Positions 11,213 to 23,340 of a stretch of DNA of 64,000 nt are shown piece after piece. Origin of the DNA: Mesostigma viride (taxonomy: Eukaryota; Streptophyta; Mesostigmatophyceae; Mesostigmatales; Mesostigmataceae); NCBI GenBank assembly GCA_009746045.1, contig RPFO01000310.1, positions 1,062,234-1,126,233 of the forward strand, written 5' to 3'. A model generated the notes under the pieces. That model saw nothing but the letters and a program-made list of their open reading frames with translations. It did no database searches and was not told where the DNA came from. Every line of letters starts with the position of its first letter. The stretch's first letter is position 1. The position numbers and the translations under genes are program-made.

Positions 11213-11761
11213 TGTTGAATAAAGCATCAATTACAAGCTTAAGGAGTTGGCAAACATCCTCGAAGATGATGGTAGTGGGTATTGTGCTCAGATCCATAGC
11301 CCGCAGCCCTTAGGCCCGTAGGTGCGCGCGCTCACATGGTGATTGCGCCCCAAAATGTAATGACGGCTGCCTTTGTGGATCATCACCGCAACGCATCAGC
11401 TCAACCACAAGACACACATACCGCGAACTGAATATCAACGCGACGCCACAAAGTACCCAGAAATAGAGCGATACCACCGCAAGTAGTAAAACTGCACAAG
11501 TACCGGCGCGGCGCCACACACATCGGCCACAGCCGAAAGTACTCAACTTCCGATCACTGACAGACTTCCGCCCACTCGATTAGTCACAATACCATATCAA
11601 CACATAGCCCACATCAGCTCATCAAATACCAACACCAATCAACACAGACAAGATGGGTGAACACAAACTTGTATGAATTACCACCAGTTGGTTAATGCAC
11701 CAATCAACACAGGTTGTTATAGGTTACCCACCAATGTGACTGCGAGCCATAAAAGACAACA
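11213..11761. repeat. left LTR, 549 bp
   Basis: Begins TGTTGAATAAAG and ends GACAACA (TG...CA termini). A 78-aa antisense frame inside is present in both LTRs only because they are copies. Confidence 0.9.
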
Positions 11762-14700
11762 CCAGCCCATTTTTCCCGAGCAGTCACATCCCCATGTGAT
11801 TTTCAATCAGAACCACACTTAGCCTGTCCGCACCCACAACTGATGCCATTTCACAACAACTACTCGTCATCACCTCTTAGACATAACACTATGTAACTGT
11901 CACATGACACACCATTAACTCCTCAAGCAAAACCAAGACCCACAAATAAACACTGTTGGTCACAACCATGCATACCAAACAAAGACAATAAGCGAGAATC
12001 AATGAGACAACCAAGATAACCAAAATCAACATCACTTGGCTATAACGGTATCACTTGTCAACTACACATCACTAAATGTATCAAGGAGACAACCAGCGCA
12101 GGCCAGAAATCATATATGCATACGCATTGACAATTATCCAACATGGATCTGCCACCACCACACATCAGCATACTCAGCTTCAACATTGCACAGATCATCT
12201 GCACACACCACACAAAATAATACGAGCCAGAACATTATGTACTAGGGGAGTGCCAACCCCGTTATCAGGCGCCCATTGATGCCCTGCTCATATTATCAGC
12301 ATGTGCTAGAAAGTCATGTAAGCAAGCGAGAATACAAGACTGGTCCACCAAGACCATCTGTGCCACTGACCTCATCAACTCAATCACTTTACGCCAGGCA
12401 CTAGGAATCACACAGCCACCTTTGCGGCTTTGCCAGGTCAACCAGGTGAGTCATTTGCCCACTGCCCACCAGACGATCCTTCCTGGACCAAAGTACCCGA
12501 CTTCCCACGTACCCGAATAAAACGAACATGAGCTGACACGGACCCGTGGGGTCAATACCACACTGACCATCAAGAGAGAAGCAAGAAATGAATCAAGAAC
12601 TCAGGTACTCAGACCTGTTCAGCAATCAGATTTTCAGTGCCACATTATCCAGTAGGCTTGATATTACCGGCACACACTCCCAAGGCCTTCCTGGCCCATG
12701 CCCTTGCCTGCGGCCTCCCCAACGCCAAGGCATACACTGCAAGTAGTTCACACTGACTATCAACAAGCCATACGGTCACAGAACACATTCCCTCACTCCC
12801 ATAAAGTAGACACCACTCACAAGGACATCCAACTCCAATGACATGCTCTCACCAGCATCCATGCTTTGTCCACATAACATTCATCGCGGCCCCCAAATAT
12901 ACACCACACCATCTACTCAGGCCACAAAAGTTTAGGGCAAACTGCCCACCATATTCCCGTTAAACTCAGACCTGCTCACATAGCCTCACTCTTATAGGAA
13001 ATGTCACATATTGATGCATATCAATTGGGTGATTTCAGCCAATTCACTCGTTTGCACGTTTGGATGCCTATGTCAAAACTATTTACGATCATCTCACAGC
13101 TCACAGCACCACATCATATGCAACAAGGACCATCACTGAATGAGACAACTCAAAACTGTGTGCATAATTCACATGCATCATGCAACACTGATCCTATGCC
13201 CACATACCCATCCTCACAAGGTGCTTCGCTCATAAAACCATCATGCTGCGGAAGACCCTCGACACATCTACATTCCCGTGCATCTAAGCACATCCAGTGC
13301 CCACAACAAGCATACCCCGCCTGCGGCATGCACCACGCACTGCCGGCCCGCGGTGTAAAATCCCAGGCGTCATCTCCTTCCGCCTCATCATCAACACGTC
13401 TCTCCAAAGCGTGTATCCTCGCCTGTGGTTGATGCACCTTGCACCACCAGCCCGCGAATTGAGCGCCATCGGCTAGTGCCCGAGCACTACCGGACCCCGC
13501 GCTCCCTTGCCTTCAGTAGGTGTCACAGCACCTCTGGTCCGCAAGACCCCAGCAGTCGCTTCATACCGGGCAAGTATGAGCCTCGCAGACTGCTCGCATT
13601 ACCATCAGCAAGTGGGGCAACCCCCGAAATGCCTAGGTACTCTAGCCGTACTGCCCCCGGATTTGGGCAACCCCTCATCCAGCAGAAGTGGCAAGTAGGG
13701 TAGCTAGTCCTACTCTCACCACCCAAGTCAGCTTCCAAGCAGGGTTTCCCCCTCCTCAACATCAGGCATCAGCCTATGTCCTGTTCACCATCTGTCGCGG
13801 GGAGTGTGTCAGGGCCACCGTCTCCCCATGGTGCTGCTGGAGCTGAACTTCCCAGGCTAGGCACACACGTTCAGCTCTGCTGTTGTCAAGCATTATTGAG
13901 CCTGAACACAACGACCAGGGCGCGCGCATGACTCCACTCATGCTCCCCATTGGTCCCGCACCACAGACCCACTGCTTGGCAACATAAATATATCGGGGCA
14001 TGTACACCACGGGTGCAGATCCGTTCATCACCAGACCAAGTATCTGTCTGCTAGCTCCCATCTCTGAACAACCCAAACCAGTGTCATGGTCACAGCCACC
14101 TTTCCAGAACAATACCAACTGCGCAAAACCCGAATTGTTACCAAACGCTCATGAGGTACTTCTACGCCCGCAAAACAGTACAATTCCCAACGCTTTCCTT
14201 TTATTAAGGAGTAAAATGTGCGTTTGACCGACCAACACGAGCATAAGGACGCGTGAAGTGACACGCCACGGAGCTAACGCACCACGATGGGTTGGTTTAG
14301 AAGAAAAGGTCGTTGGCGGAGAGGAGACACAGCAAGTTCACACAAGCAACACCTGACTGCAGTTACCACCGCCAAATCAGTACCTGCACTAGTAACCCCA
14401 CCTGATCGCTGGTACCCAAAACGTTGTCACTCACAGCACCGGCACCTTAGGGAACAATACCACAGAGATTAGCTGCACGCCCAGAGAGGTACTGTGTGAT
14501 GAATCAGACACCGATCTCAATCTGCCACCCATGCCCCACCAAGCGTCCGGATACTAAGTGGGACAACTTTGTCTGTGGTGGGCCCCCTTTTAGTGTACTC
14601 AATTCCAAGCTCCCATTTCTTCCTCGTTCCCAAGGGTAGCTTCCCCCGCTCACAGCTCCCTTTGCCCCAGGCGGGACCCTCCTACATGCAAGCTCCAGCG

Positions 14701-15809
14701 GGATGCCCCCTTTCTGTGCACACCCGCGAGCGATCTCTCCATGGACCGAGCTGCTGCCTGGGCAACCGAGAAGGGACTAAGTCTCGGTGGGTCAGACCTA
14801 ACATGCCCCCTTCAACATGAGCATGCAAGTCCGCAGTGAACGCCATCAACCGGCACGCACCTTGACCTTAAATCGGCACGCACCATCTGACCTTCAACCC
14901 CAAACATATCCAGAGCACACTCACCAAGTTCCCTTCTAGAGGTCTGCACTGGCACAATCAAAAGGTGCCGCCAATGACTCAACATCATGCCACAGCACAG
15001 GCCATTCACATCAGAATTCAACTCCATGGAAGCTCGGGCACACAAATTACAACCATTTTAGGCTATTCCCAGTAGAGGCAACCTGACCCAGACTATGCAC
15101 AAATGGGCTGTTAGTCTGCTACTGTTGCCTCCTCCCACATCTATAGAAGTAGTCGGTGCATGGACAGAGCTCAAAGCAAGAGGACACGGGATAATGCCAC
15201 TGTCAGGCCAGCAATCCCTCTGCCAGCCCCTGTCAGGCACATCTTAACAGGCCTGTAAGCTATCACATGAATGAACAACGCACATCCTGTCCACATCAAG
15301 CCTTAAATGGAACCTCCACGTGATACGCACTGCCTGAAAGAAACGCCATACACAAGTCACACGCCACTGCAACCTTGCTTAGCGGGTCACCATCCCACAA
15401 CCCATTCAAATGTGCAATCTCAGCTTAGACACCGCCTTGCAACTTCGTCAGATGTAGAGGCAAACTCTATCATCAACTCATAGACAGCACGGAGCAACCC
15501 TAGCCACAAAAACAGATGAAAAACCACAGATGAAAAAACAGAGAGAACCCATCGGAGGAAGTCTTTAGAGAAAACACGCCCCCTTTCCAGGTTTATAAAA
15601 GACACAGACACTTAGTCCAAGTAAGTCTCCAGTCATTGACACATAGAAAAACAGCGTGGGACATCTCATCACTGTCCGCTCATAAACAACTGCCTTCATC
15701 CCAGCTGCCCAACCATAACCGGCAGCCACAAACATTAGCATGCCACACCGAGGCACCACGCATCATCCAACGAACGCCAAGCGACAAGTGTGACAGCCAC
15801 TCATTCATT

Positions 15810-15862
15810 AACAAATTCCAAATAATCATCACATGGAGTCATTAACAAATTCCAAATAATCA
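15810..15862. repeat. short direct repeat inside the LTR element
   Basis: ATTAACAAATTCCAAATAAT occurs twice, about 31 bp apart. Small tandem duplication in the element's interior. Confidence 0.8.
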
Positions 15863-17068
15863 AGTAGAGTGTCACACATACTCCCAGATAATACAAGGCT
15901 CACTCGACTCAGTGATACAGTTTCGTTCTCGGATTCCACTGCACCAATATTGCCCCAGCGGGCAGGATGCACCACGGCTGGTTCAGCCAGACCACCATAC
16001 CCAGTCACACACGGGTTACTGAAAATGCCTCTCACAATCATCATCACCACTGGTATCCCAACTCTCTGTCTCAGCAGGGCACAGCCCAACACTGCGCATG
16101 CGCATGTGGTATAAAATGCAACCGTTACCTGGGAGAACGCTGAACAGCGCAGCCAGTACACTGTTCTTGACATGGCTGAAATGGAGAACAGAACACTAAG
16201 AGCAGGCACACTCAGTGGCCCTCAGTTGGCAAAAGCGTCCCAAAGCCGGTAGCACATAGCTCATGGTGCTGCAAACAAGGAACAAGATGAAGCAAGCCTC
16301 TTCTCGGTACATGCAACTTTCATCACCTGCATAAACTTTATTTGAGTACGCTTAGCACCCAGGCTGAGAAGGAAGCCACCAGCCGAATCAAAAGAACAAA
16401 TTATACATTGCAAGTCGTCATGGACTTGCTGGAGTACTAGCAATTTCGGCGCAGAAGAAGCGCAGATAACGTCGAATAACAGACTTTTGTAACACACACA
16501 GAGCCTACGTTTCCTGCACAAAGTCTTGCCCGTAGGCAACCACAACGTCTCGAGACAAGACAATAGTGCCCAGTTGACGCAGAGAAATAGCTAGCATACT
16601 GCATGCAGCAAGTAACGACCCAAGAAAACTGCATTCCGACAATCAGCATGACGAGCATGACCCACAAGAGATCACCTCAGTCTATTCCGTTTGAGATACA
16701 CAGCGCACAGTTACGGAATCTATTGCAAACTCAATCGACACGGCTATCATAATAAATCCATTAGCATTCTTAAAGGACAAGCGCACAGAGAGAGATTCTG
16801 GCGCAATTCAGTCGGTCAGTCGAGACGACCCAAAATTCCAGGCACATCGCCTACCGAGCTCCGTTTCAGATCGAGTTGTCGCAGCTTCAAGCAGCCAATC
16901 AGGAGTAGCTCGCCAAGATAGCAGAGGACATTTCCTTCGTCACTTCCGTTTACATTACCGCTAGAAAGTGTACAATTCCGTTAGAAATTCCGCATCATTT
17001 TCTCTTGGACAAATGCCGCCATGGTCAACTGACGCTTTCAGCTAAAACAAGAACCCCAACCTAGTACA

Positions 17069-17617
17069 TGTCGAATAAAGCATCAATTACAAGCTTAAGG
17101 AGTTGGCAAACATCCTCGAAGATGATGGTAGTGGGTATTGTGCTCAGATCCATAGCCCGCAGCCCTTAGGCCCGTAGGTGCGCGCGCTCACATGGTGATT
17201 GCGCCCCAAAATGTAATGACGGCTGCCTTTGTGGATCATCACCGCAACGCATCAGCTCAACCACAAGACACACATACCGCGAACTGAATATCAACGCGAC
17301 GCCACAAAGTACCCAGAAATAGAGCGATACCACCGCAAGTAGTAAAACTGCACAAGTACCGGCGCGGCGCCACACACATCGGCCACAGCCGAAAGTACTC
17401 AACTTCCGATCACTGACAGACTTCCGCCCACTCGATTAGTCACAATACCATATCAACACATAGCCCACATCAGCTCATCAAATACCAACACTCATCAACA
17501 CAGACAAGATGGGTGAACACAAACTTGTATGAATTACCACCAGTTTGTTAATGCACCAATCAACACAGGTTGTTATAGGTTACCCACCAATGTGACTGCG
17601 AGCCATAAAAGACAACA
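17069..17617. repeat. right LTR, 549 bp
   Basis: Begins TGTCGAATAAAG and ends GACAACA. Same length as the left LTR; differences seen at LTR position 4, at the CACCAATC/CACTCATC pair and at CAGTTGG/CAGTTTG. Confidence 0.9.
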
Positions 17618-17622
17618 ATGCA
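17618..17622. repeat. target-site duplication ATGCA, right
   Basis: Repeats the 5 bp at 11208-11212 directly after the right LTR terminus GACAACA. Confidence 0.85.
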
Positions 17623-19190
17623 GCGAGCAGGAAGCAGCGAGCAGCGAAGAGCAACGTACGTTTTTCATTACAAGAGTCGCCCACCAATGGTCGTCTTTGA
17701 CCGTTCTCGTTAGCAAAGCATACTGCTATTGATTTATTTCTCTGCTGGCTTCAAGCACACAGTACTGCAGTATGGAACCTGCGGGACCGTCAGGCCGATA
17801 TGGTGGGGCGGATCCTCCACGCTTCCACAGCAACCTCTTTTGCGTGAGAGGCTTTCTGAATCCTCCAGAGAACATAATGTTACCGGCAAGGCGGCAACTC
17901 AGCCTGCCATTTCTTCCCTGACGCGTTGTCTGTCCTGCATGAATGCACATTCAACGTCCATGCACATGGCATAGCCTGGCATACCTGGCATAGCAGTGCA
18001 TCGGGAGAGATCGGGAGATAATTTGCGCAGGTCACGTGCCCCGGTGCCATGCCACACGGTCCAGGCGCTGCCAGCGCATCGCGCCCACGAGGTACAACTT
18101 TATCCGCAGGCAGAATTAATATCGCGCTAAGCTTAGGTCAGTAGGTACGCAACGAACGGGGCCTAGTAGCGGGCCGTAATGGAATAAGACATGGCGATGC
18201 CAAGAAAACGGAAAGACTAATAATTATAATATATTGTGCAAGTTTACTTTTAATATAAAGCGTTCCCGCTGTCCTTTTCTCGGACTTCTCTTTGTCAACA
18301 ATCTACATAGTTGCATGAACAATTCGATTCGAACGAAGCACGGGGCCAGCCTACAAGTCACAGCGGAATGCTGCGACCTACTTTAAAATTCGGTTGGCAG
18401 CCGGCAGGTGACCAAGTAATTGGCTCGCCGTACCGTGTCGAGCCACTAGATTGTTTACCATCTGGCGACCTCTTTTAGTTTGTTTCCGTCCTTAATTCAC
18501 ACGCAAGGCTCCAGCAAGGGCCGGGGGGCAACGCATTTTAGCTGTTTACGGTACCAGAATAGCCAAGAGGTGGTGTGGACACTTCATGCTAGCCAGAAAT
18601 GTTCCCTCCCCTCTGACCACGAAATGAAATATCTGTGAATAGATAAAAGGGCTGCAAGGTTTTGCGATTCCATGCCTGGCATCGACGAGTAATGATGCGC
18701 GAGTAAGGGCGGAGCGAGAAGGCTGCCAACATTCTTGCACTGCCGTCGGCTTGCCACCGCATTGTCGTCTTTTAACAATGGTAGGAGATTGAGAGATTGG
18801 CTGGCGCGTGCTTACAAATTGCCCCCCTCACCTTGCAAGTATTTCCTGCTATACTGGAACGTGCTCATCCTGTAGGTAGCACATCCAAGCAAGAGTTGGG
18901 TGCCTTGAGTTACTCCTTATTTCATTGACCGCCTAGTTTTTACTTAATCCTGGTTACTGTTTGGACTTGGTTTAGGCATGCTCGCGCATATTCATGCCCT
19001 CGATCTCCAATCCCAGTCATCCCACCCTGACTATCTTCTCTTCTTGGCTGCATGTACCAACAAAAATACTGCTATCATTATATTAATCTTTCTGGTCAGA
19101 CTAGCGGCACCCCTCAGTTATTGGGAGGTGGCATTCGTAAATTATACGGATGTCAGGGATGGCTTTTTGGACTACTGCAGGGAGCTAAAC
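17623..19190. repeat. conserved pre-ankyrin block, unit 1 second copy, right part
   Basis: Continues the block cut at 11207 (AGCAGCGAAGAGCAACGTACG) and matches 38990-40430 of unit 2 through TCTCAGGGGTGCAAGCTGAG. No gene recognised. Confidence 0.7.
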
Positions 19191-19339
19191 GTCTCAGGGG
19201 TGCAAGCTGAGGGCAAGCATGGATCAGCAAATGTTGTGCACGTGTGGTTTCCAGCATGCCTGGTTCAGGAATGCTGATGTACCTTTGTGCATGCTGGGGG
19301 TTGTTCACGTCCTGGGATTCCTGTGACTGTTGCATCCAG

Positions 19340-19435
19340 GCGTACACCACACTGCACAAAGCATCAAGGGACGGTCGTCTCGACATTGTTCAACAACTTG
19401 TCTCAAGGGGTGCAAGCGCGAATGCCAAGAACGAG
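19340..19435 (+). CDS. ankyrin exon, first type (unit 1, set b)
   Basis: TGCATCCAG acceptor, GTGAGT donor, 96 bp, phase 0. Encodes AYTTLHKASRDGRLDIVQQL and a GASANAKNE end. Taken as the first recognisable exon of the gene ending at 32538; the true start exon was not found. Confidence 0.75.
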
Positions 19436-20171
19436 GTGAGTTCAAGGTTATTTTCTGAGTTCGAAGCCATGCCATTGCGCAAGGTAGTCAGTGCGCAAGG
19501 TAGTGCGCAAGGTAGTGCGCAAGGTAGTCAGCCGACTGTTGCCAGGCCTTCTCCCAATGCGAGTGCTTTTCGTTTCTGCCGTGGTTCATGCTCATGTGCT
19601 CATGTCACAAAGAGCTAGGGAGTGTTTGTCCATGTCATCCTTCCAAGACTGTTGGTGTGCTGCAAATACTCGCCCTATCCCTGGAGTTACCAGGTCCTTT
19701 TTTCCTCAGAGGTGGATGGGAGGCACAGGCCTGTGCTTTTTTCGTTGTGTGTGGCCCTATGTGTATACCACTGTCTGTATAACTGACCTCGCACCGTCTC
19801 TGCATTACCAACTGTACTTATGGCTTGGTATGGCAGGTAGGGGTACTTGGTATGGCTCCATCTATTTGTCCACTTTCCCGGGGCCAGGTAGCACTGCTAG
19901 CTCTCGGCAGGTTGTGGGTGGTGATTGTGAACACAAAGGGGTGGGCCAGGCAGGCATGGCACGGCATCTTGCACCGGCCAGGAGGGCAGTTTGTCAAGGC
20001 TGCAGCACTGGCAGTGATCAGAGACAATGGCGGCTTTGATTGGTGCGGAATCCTTCTAGCTGCACAACACAACGGGTTCCTGCGGCTGCTGACATGCCCA
20101 TGTGTTGCGTGGCTGTTGTCATGCGACTGGCTTGTCACGGGACGTGTGCGGCTGCTGCACCCCACCTCCAG
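19436..20171. other. intron, with a 12-bp repeat at 19477-19530
   Basis: Contains GCGCAAGGTAGT repeated about 4-5 times just after the exon. The last 300 bp match the roughly 0.6-kb intron cassette that precedes most ankyrin exons (GATTGGTGCGGAATCC, GTGGCTGTTGTCATGCGACT). Confidence 0.6.
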
Positions 20172-20270
20172 TATGGGAGTACCCCGCTGCATGAGGCGTC
20201 CGAAAATGGCCACGTGAACGTGGTCCAGCATCTCCTCGCAAGCGGCGCAGATGTGACTGCCAAGGACAAG
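20172..20270 (+). CDS. ankyrin repeat exon, 99 bp
   Basis: Acceptor CCACCTCCAG, donor GTCCGT. Encodes YGSTPLHEASENGHVNVVQH and LLASGADVTAKDK, a complete 33-residue repeat in phase 0. Confidence 0.8.
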
Positions 20271-20758
20271 GTCCGTGACGGCTCCCTGCAGTGGACAAAG
20301 CAGATGTGCTGTTTCTTAACGGCCGCATAGCCCTTGAGCAACTCAATGACCGCATGTGGTGAAGAAGATTGGGACGTGGTTAGGATGTCTGTTTTGTTTT
20401 CGCAGCCCTCATAATCGGGGTTTTGAATAATTTTGTCGACGTTAATATGTGTCATGCCTCCACCCATGTCTCCACTGTCCCGGGGCCATGTATCTCAGCC
20501 AGATCTCGGAAGGTTGTGGGTGCTTGTTTTGGACACGAAGGGAGGACTGGTAGGCTTTTTTTTTCCACCAGCTAGAGGGCCGGTTGTCAATACTGTGGCA
20601 GCTTGGCGGTGATCAGGGGCCGTGGTGGTCTTCGTGGGCGTTGATGTCCCCGTTACTGCGCATGCACAGTTGACTTAATTTGAGGATGCTGACGTGTCCA
20701 CACATGTTGTGTACAACCTTGTGGATGCTCATGGGACTCGTGTGGCTGCTGCATTCAG

Positions 20759-20857
20759 ATTGGGAAAACCCCGCTCGTCGTGGCATCACGAGGTGGGCAT
20801 GTGGATGTCGTCCGGCATCTCCTTGCAAGTGGCGCAGATGTGAACGCCAAGAACAAG
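20759..20857 (+). CDS. ankyrin repeat exon, 99 bp
   Basis: Acceptor TGCATTCAG, donor GTCAGT. Encodes IGKTPLVVASRGGHVDVVRH and [13 protein letters not shown]. The usual TPLH is TPLV. Confidence 0.8.
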
Positions 20858-20869
20858 GTCAGTTTCTGA

Positions 20870-21110
20870 GGGTCTGCCCGTTGGGCAAAGCAGACATGCA
20901 CTGGATGTGCCATGTGGCCTTTGAAATATGCAACGCCCACGCGTAATCATAAAAGACCTGGCGACATAATAGGTTAGGGTATCTAGTTTTTCCCCAACTT
21001 TGGTACCCCTTTGATCGAACTAACAAATTCCTCCATTGCCGAGGTTCTGCGTTGAAATAGTCGCCTGCATGTGCCAACCCTTGTGGCCAGAAGAACATGA
21101 TGGACCCCGC
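20870..21110 (-). pseudogene. antisense remnant, exon-B type
   Basis: Minus-strand frame including GSIMFFWPQGLAHAGDYFNA, similar to 25330-25410 (GSIVFLLPQALAHTGNYFKA) and to 41590-41680. Family not recognised. The fragment abuts the truncated ankyrin exon at 21131. Confidence 0.35.
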
Positions 21111-21130
21111 TGCCTCATGCATTAATTAGG

Positions 21131-21196
21131 AACGTCCATGTAGATGTAGTCCTGCATCTCACGGCAAGAGGGGCAGACGTGACCGCTAAGGGCAAC
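21131..21196 (+). pseudogene. truncated ankyrin exon
   Basis: Only the second half of a repeat is left (NVHVDVVLHLTARGADVTAK), followed by GTCAGT. The expected 5' half and acceptor are replaced by the antisense remnant, so it is probably not spliced in. Confidence 0.6.
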
Positions 21197-22659
21197 GTCA
21201 GTAATGACTCCATGCAGTGCGCAAGGGGGATGTGCATTTTCTTAATGGTCGCGTAGCCCTTAAGCAATGCAATGACCGCATGTGGCGAAAAAGATTGAGA
21301 CATGGCCAGGATGTCGGATTGGTTTCCAGTGTGTATGGCCTCCCCGGGATAGAGCACTCCAGCTAGTTGTCTAGATGGGGGCAATCGATGATGGGATAGC
21401 TTAGGCATTACAGCACTTGAAACGATATTAGCGCACAGCGTTATAGTACCTTCAATTAGCTCTGGCACCTTGTGGCCATCAGCTTGCGCCTTAATTAGCC
21501 GACGTCTTGAGCCCACCTCACATTTGTAGCATAAGCTATGCGTCAGCCTACCTATGGTATTGCACTGGTTGTATTGCACCCACAGTGTTGCGCCCCGGCA
21601 CCATGCCGTGGAGAGAGCGCTCTGTGGCCTGCCCACCTGCGGCAGTGAGAGAAGCTAGGGCGCCCTCCCTCCTTCTCACTGTGTATATAGGGTTGAAGGT
21701 TCCTTTACTCTGTATTGGCACCCACGTGACGCAGTCACGTGCTTATTAATTAATTAATTAATGCCCTCGTAATCGGAGTTTCATATAATACTGTTGAGGT
21801 TAATGCGTGTCATGCCTCCATCCATGCCTCCATCCATGTCACGCTACAATACGCCCTCTAGGTCACCTTTTTCAGCAGTGAATGTGCCACAGCAACCTAC
21901 CCGTCGGATTTTAATGCCAAACCTCTTTTCGCGCCATCTTTCAACCATTGAACGGGACCTAAAGTATTACTGAATCCCGCAGAATTTCGGTTGAATCTTC
22001 CGTTCTTAAGTGACTATTTATGATTCAAAAAAATTACGTACCAGTTTGCAAGTGTGTCCAACGCTGGCTGATTTGACGGACGTCGAATCTTGCTGAACGA
22101 AAGTGTCCTACAATGCAAATTTAAAAGAGCTCCTTGTGTTACCTATGACCGTAACTCAAGCTACGGTTGCTGAAACGTCAAGAGTTGTCTCCAAGGTAAG
22201 TTTTCTGTCAGTACTATTGCTACAATAGCTGTGAATGAAACGAAAAATTTCCTAGCTCTTATTGGTAGGAAGAATGCCAGCAAAAAATCGATGGCACATT
22301 CCCCGATAAGAAAGATGTCTTATCAGGCGAATTGTGGCGTGCCCCGGGGCAGGGTATCTCAGCCAGATCATGAAAGGTTTCAGGTGGTAGTTGTGAACAT
22401 GCAGTGATCGGCAGGCATGGCTATACCACCAGCTCGGAGGCAAGAATGTGGCAGAGGCAGTCATCAGGTACAATGGTGGTGTTGATTGGTGCGGGATCCT
22501 TTTAGCTGCAGAGGGCGACGGGTTTCTGTGGACGCTGACATGTCAACACAGCGCGCGCGCTCGTGCCCCACACACTGCGCGCGCTCTGCTGCCCATGTGT
22601 TGTCTGGCTGTTGTCATGCGACTGGATTGTCGCGGGGCTTGTGTGGCTGCTGGACCCAG
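21197..22659. other. long intron with LINE tail and unassigned sequence
   Basis: Contains a LINE 3' end at 21690-21762 and an AT-rich unassigned stretch at about 21880-22240 with no similarity to other parts of the window. The last 330 bp return to the standard intron cassette before the next ankyrin exon. Confidence 0.5.
21690..21762 (+). mobile_element. LINE 3' end with hairpin and ATTA tail
   Basis: CACGTGACGCAGTCACGTG is a perfect 8-bp hairpin with a 3-nt loop, followed by tandem ATTA units. The same terminus is found at the ends of the LINE copies at 33644 (inverted) and 35228. No coding part is recognisable here. Confidence 0.5.
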
Positions 22660-22758
22660 TACGGGAGTACCCCACTGCATTTCTCATCAGGGAACAGCCA
22701 TCTGGATGTCGTCCGAGATCTCATCGCCAGCGGCGCAGGCGTGAACGCCAAGGCCAAT
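22660..22758 (+). CDS. ankyrin repeat exon, 99 bp
   Basis: Acceptor TGGACCCAG, donor GTCAGT. Encodes YGSTPLHFSSGNSHLDVVRD and LIASGAGVNAKAN. Confidence 0.8.
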
Positions 22759-23247
22759 GTCAGTGATGGCTCCATGCAGTGGGAAATGAGGATGTGCATT
22801 TTCTCAACGGTCGCGTAGCCTTTGAGCAACACAATGACCGCGTGTGTGAAGAATATGAGGACATGGTCAGGATGCCTGTTTTGTTTTGTTTTCCAGCATG
22901 TACGCCCTTGTAATCGATGTTTTTAAGAAGTTTGTCGAGGTTAACATGTGTAATGCCTTTATCGTTGTCTCCACTGTCCCAGGGCAGGGTAGCACAGCCA
23001 GATCGCGGAAGGCTGTGGCGGTGGTTTTGAACATGAGTAGGGACAGGCAGGCGTGGCTAGTTGCACCAGCTCGGAGGCAAGAATGTGGCAGAGGCAGTGA
23101 TCAGGGACAATGGTTGTGTTGATTGGTGCGGGCTTCTTTTAGCTGCAGAACGCAATGGGTTCCTGTGGATGCTGACGTGTCCATGTGTTCTGTGGCTGTT
23201 GCCATGCGACTGGGTTGTCACGGGGCTTCTGTGGCTGCTGCTTCCAG

Positions 23248-23340
23248 GGTACCCCTCTGCATTGGGCATCCAGGAACGGCCATCTGGATGTCGTCCATCA
23301 TCTCATCGCCAGCGGGGCGGACGTGGACGCCAAGGACAAT
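23248..23340 (+). CDS. ankyrin repeat exon, 93 bp
   Basis: Acceptor TGCTTCCAG, donor GTCAGT. Encodes [20 protein letters not shown] and ASGADVDAKDN. It lacks the first two residues (YG) of the 99-bp type, and the frame is kept. Confidence 0.8.

Larger units (their letters stand above)
11213..17617. mobile_element. LTR retrotransposon without long ORFs (LARD-like)
   Basis: Two 549-bp direct LTRs (11213-11761 and 17069-17617) enclose 5307 bp, flanked by the 5-bp duplication ATGCA. The LTRs differ at about 4 positions. The longest internal frames are 143 aa (+, 13001-13432) and 126 aa (-, 15829-16209). Neither shows reverse transcriptase, integrase, protease or zinc-knuckle motifs. Orientation is uncertain: on the minus strand a purine-rich GGGAAAAATGGG precedes the LTR at the 11761 end, which would suit a polypurine tract. 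I found no convincing primer-binding site. Near-identical LTRs around a non-coding interior indicate a recently moved non-autonomous element. Confidence 0.85.

Noticed and set aside
13001-13432. 143-aa ORF inside the LTR element as a possible gag
   Set aside because: No zinc knuckle, no capsid-like composition, and an antisense frame of similar quality overlaps it.
21104-21130. TPLPHAL as the start of a complete ankyrin repeat
   Set aside because: These bases belong to the antisense-remnant sequence (compare ACGATGGACCCCC at 25328), so the resemblance to TPLH is a chance effect of the breakpoint.
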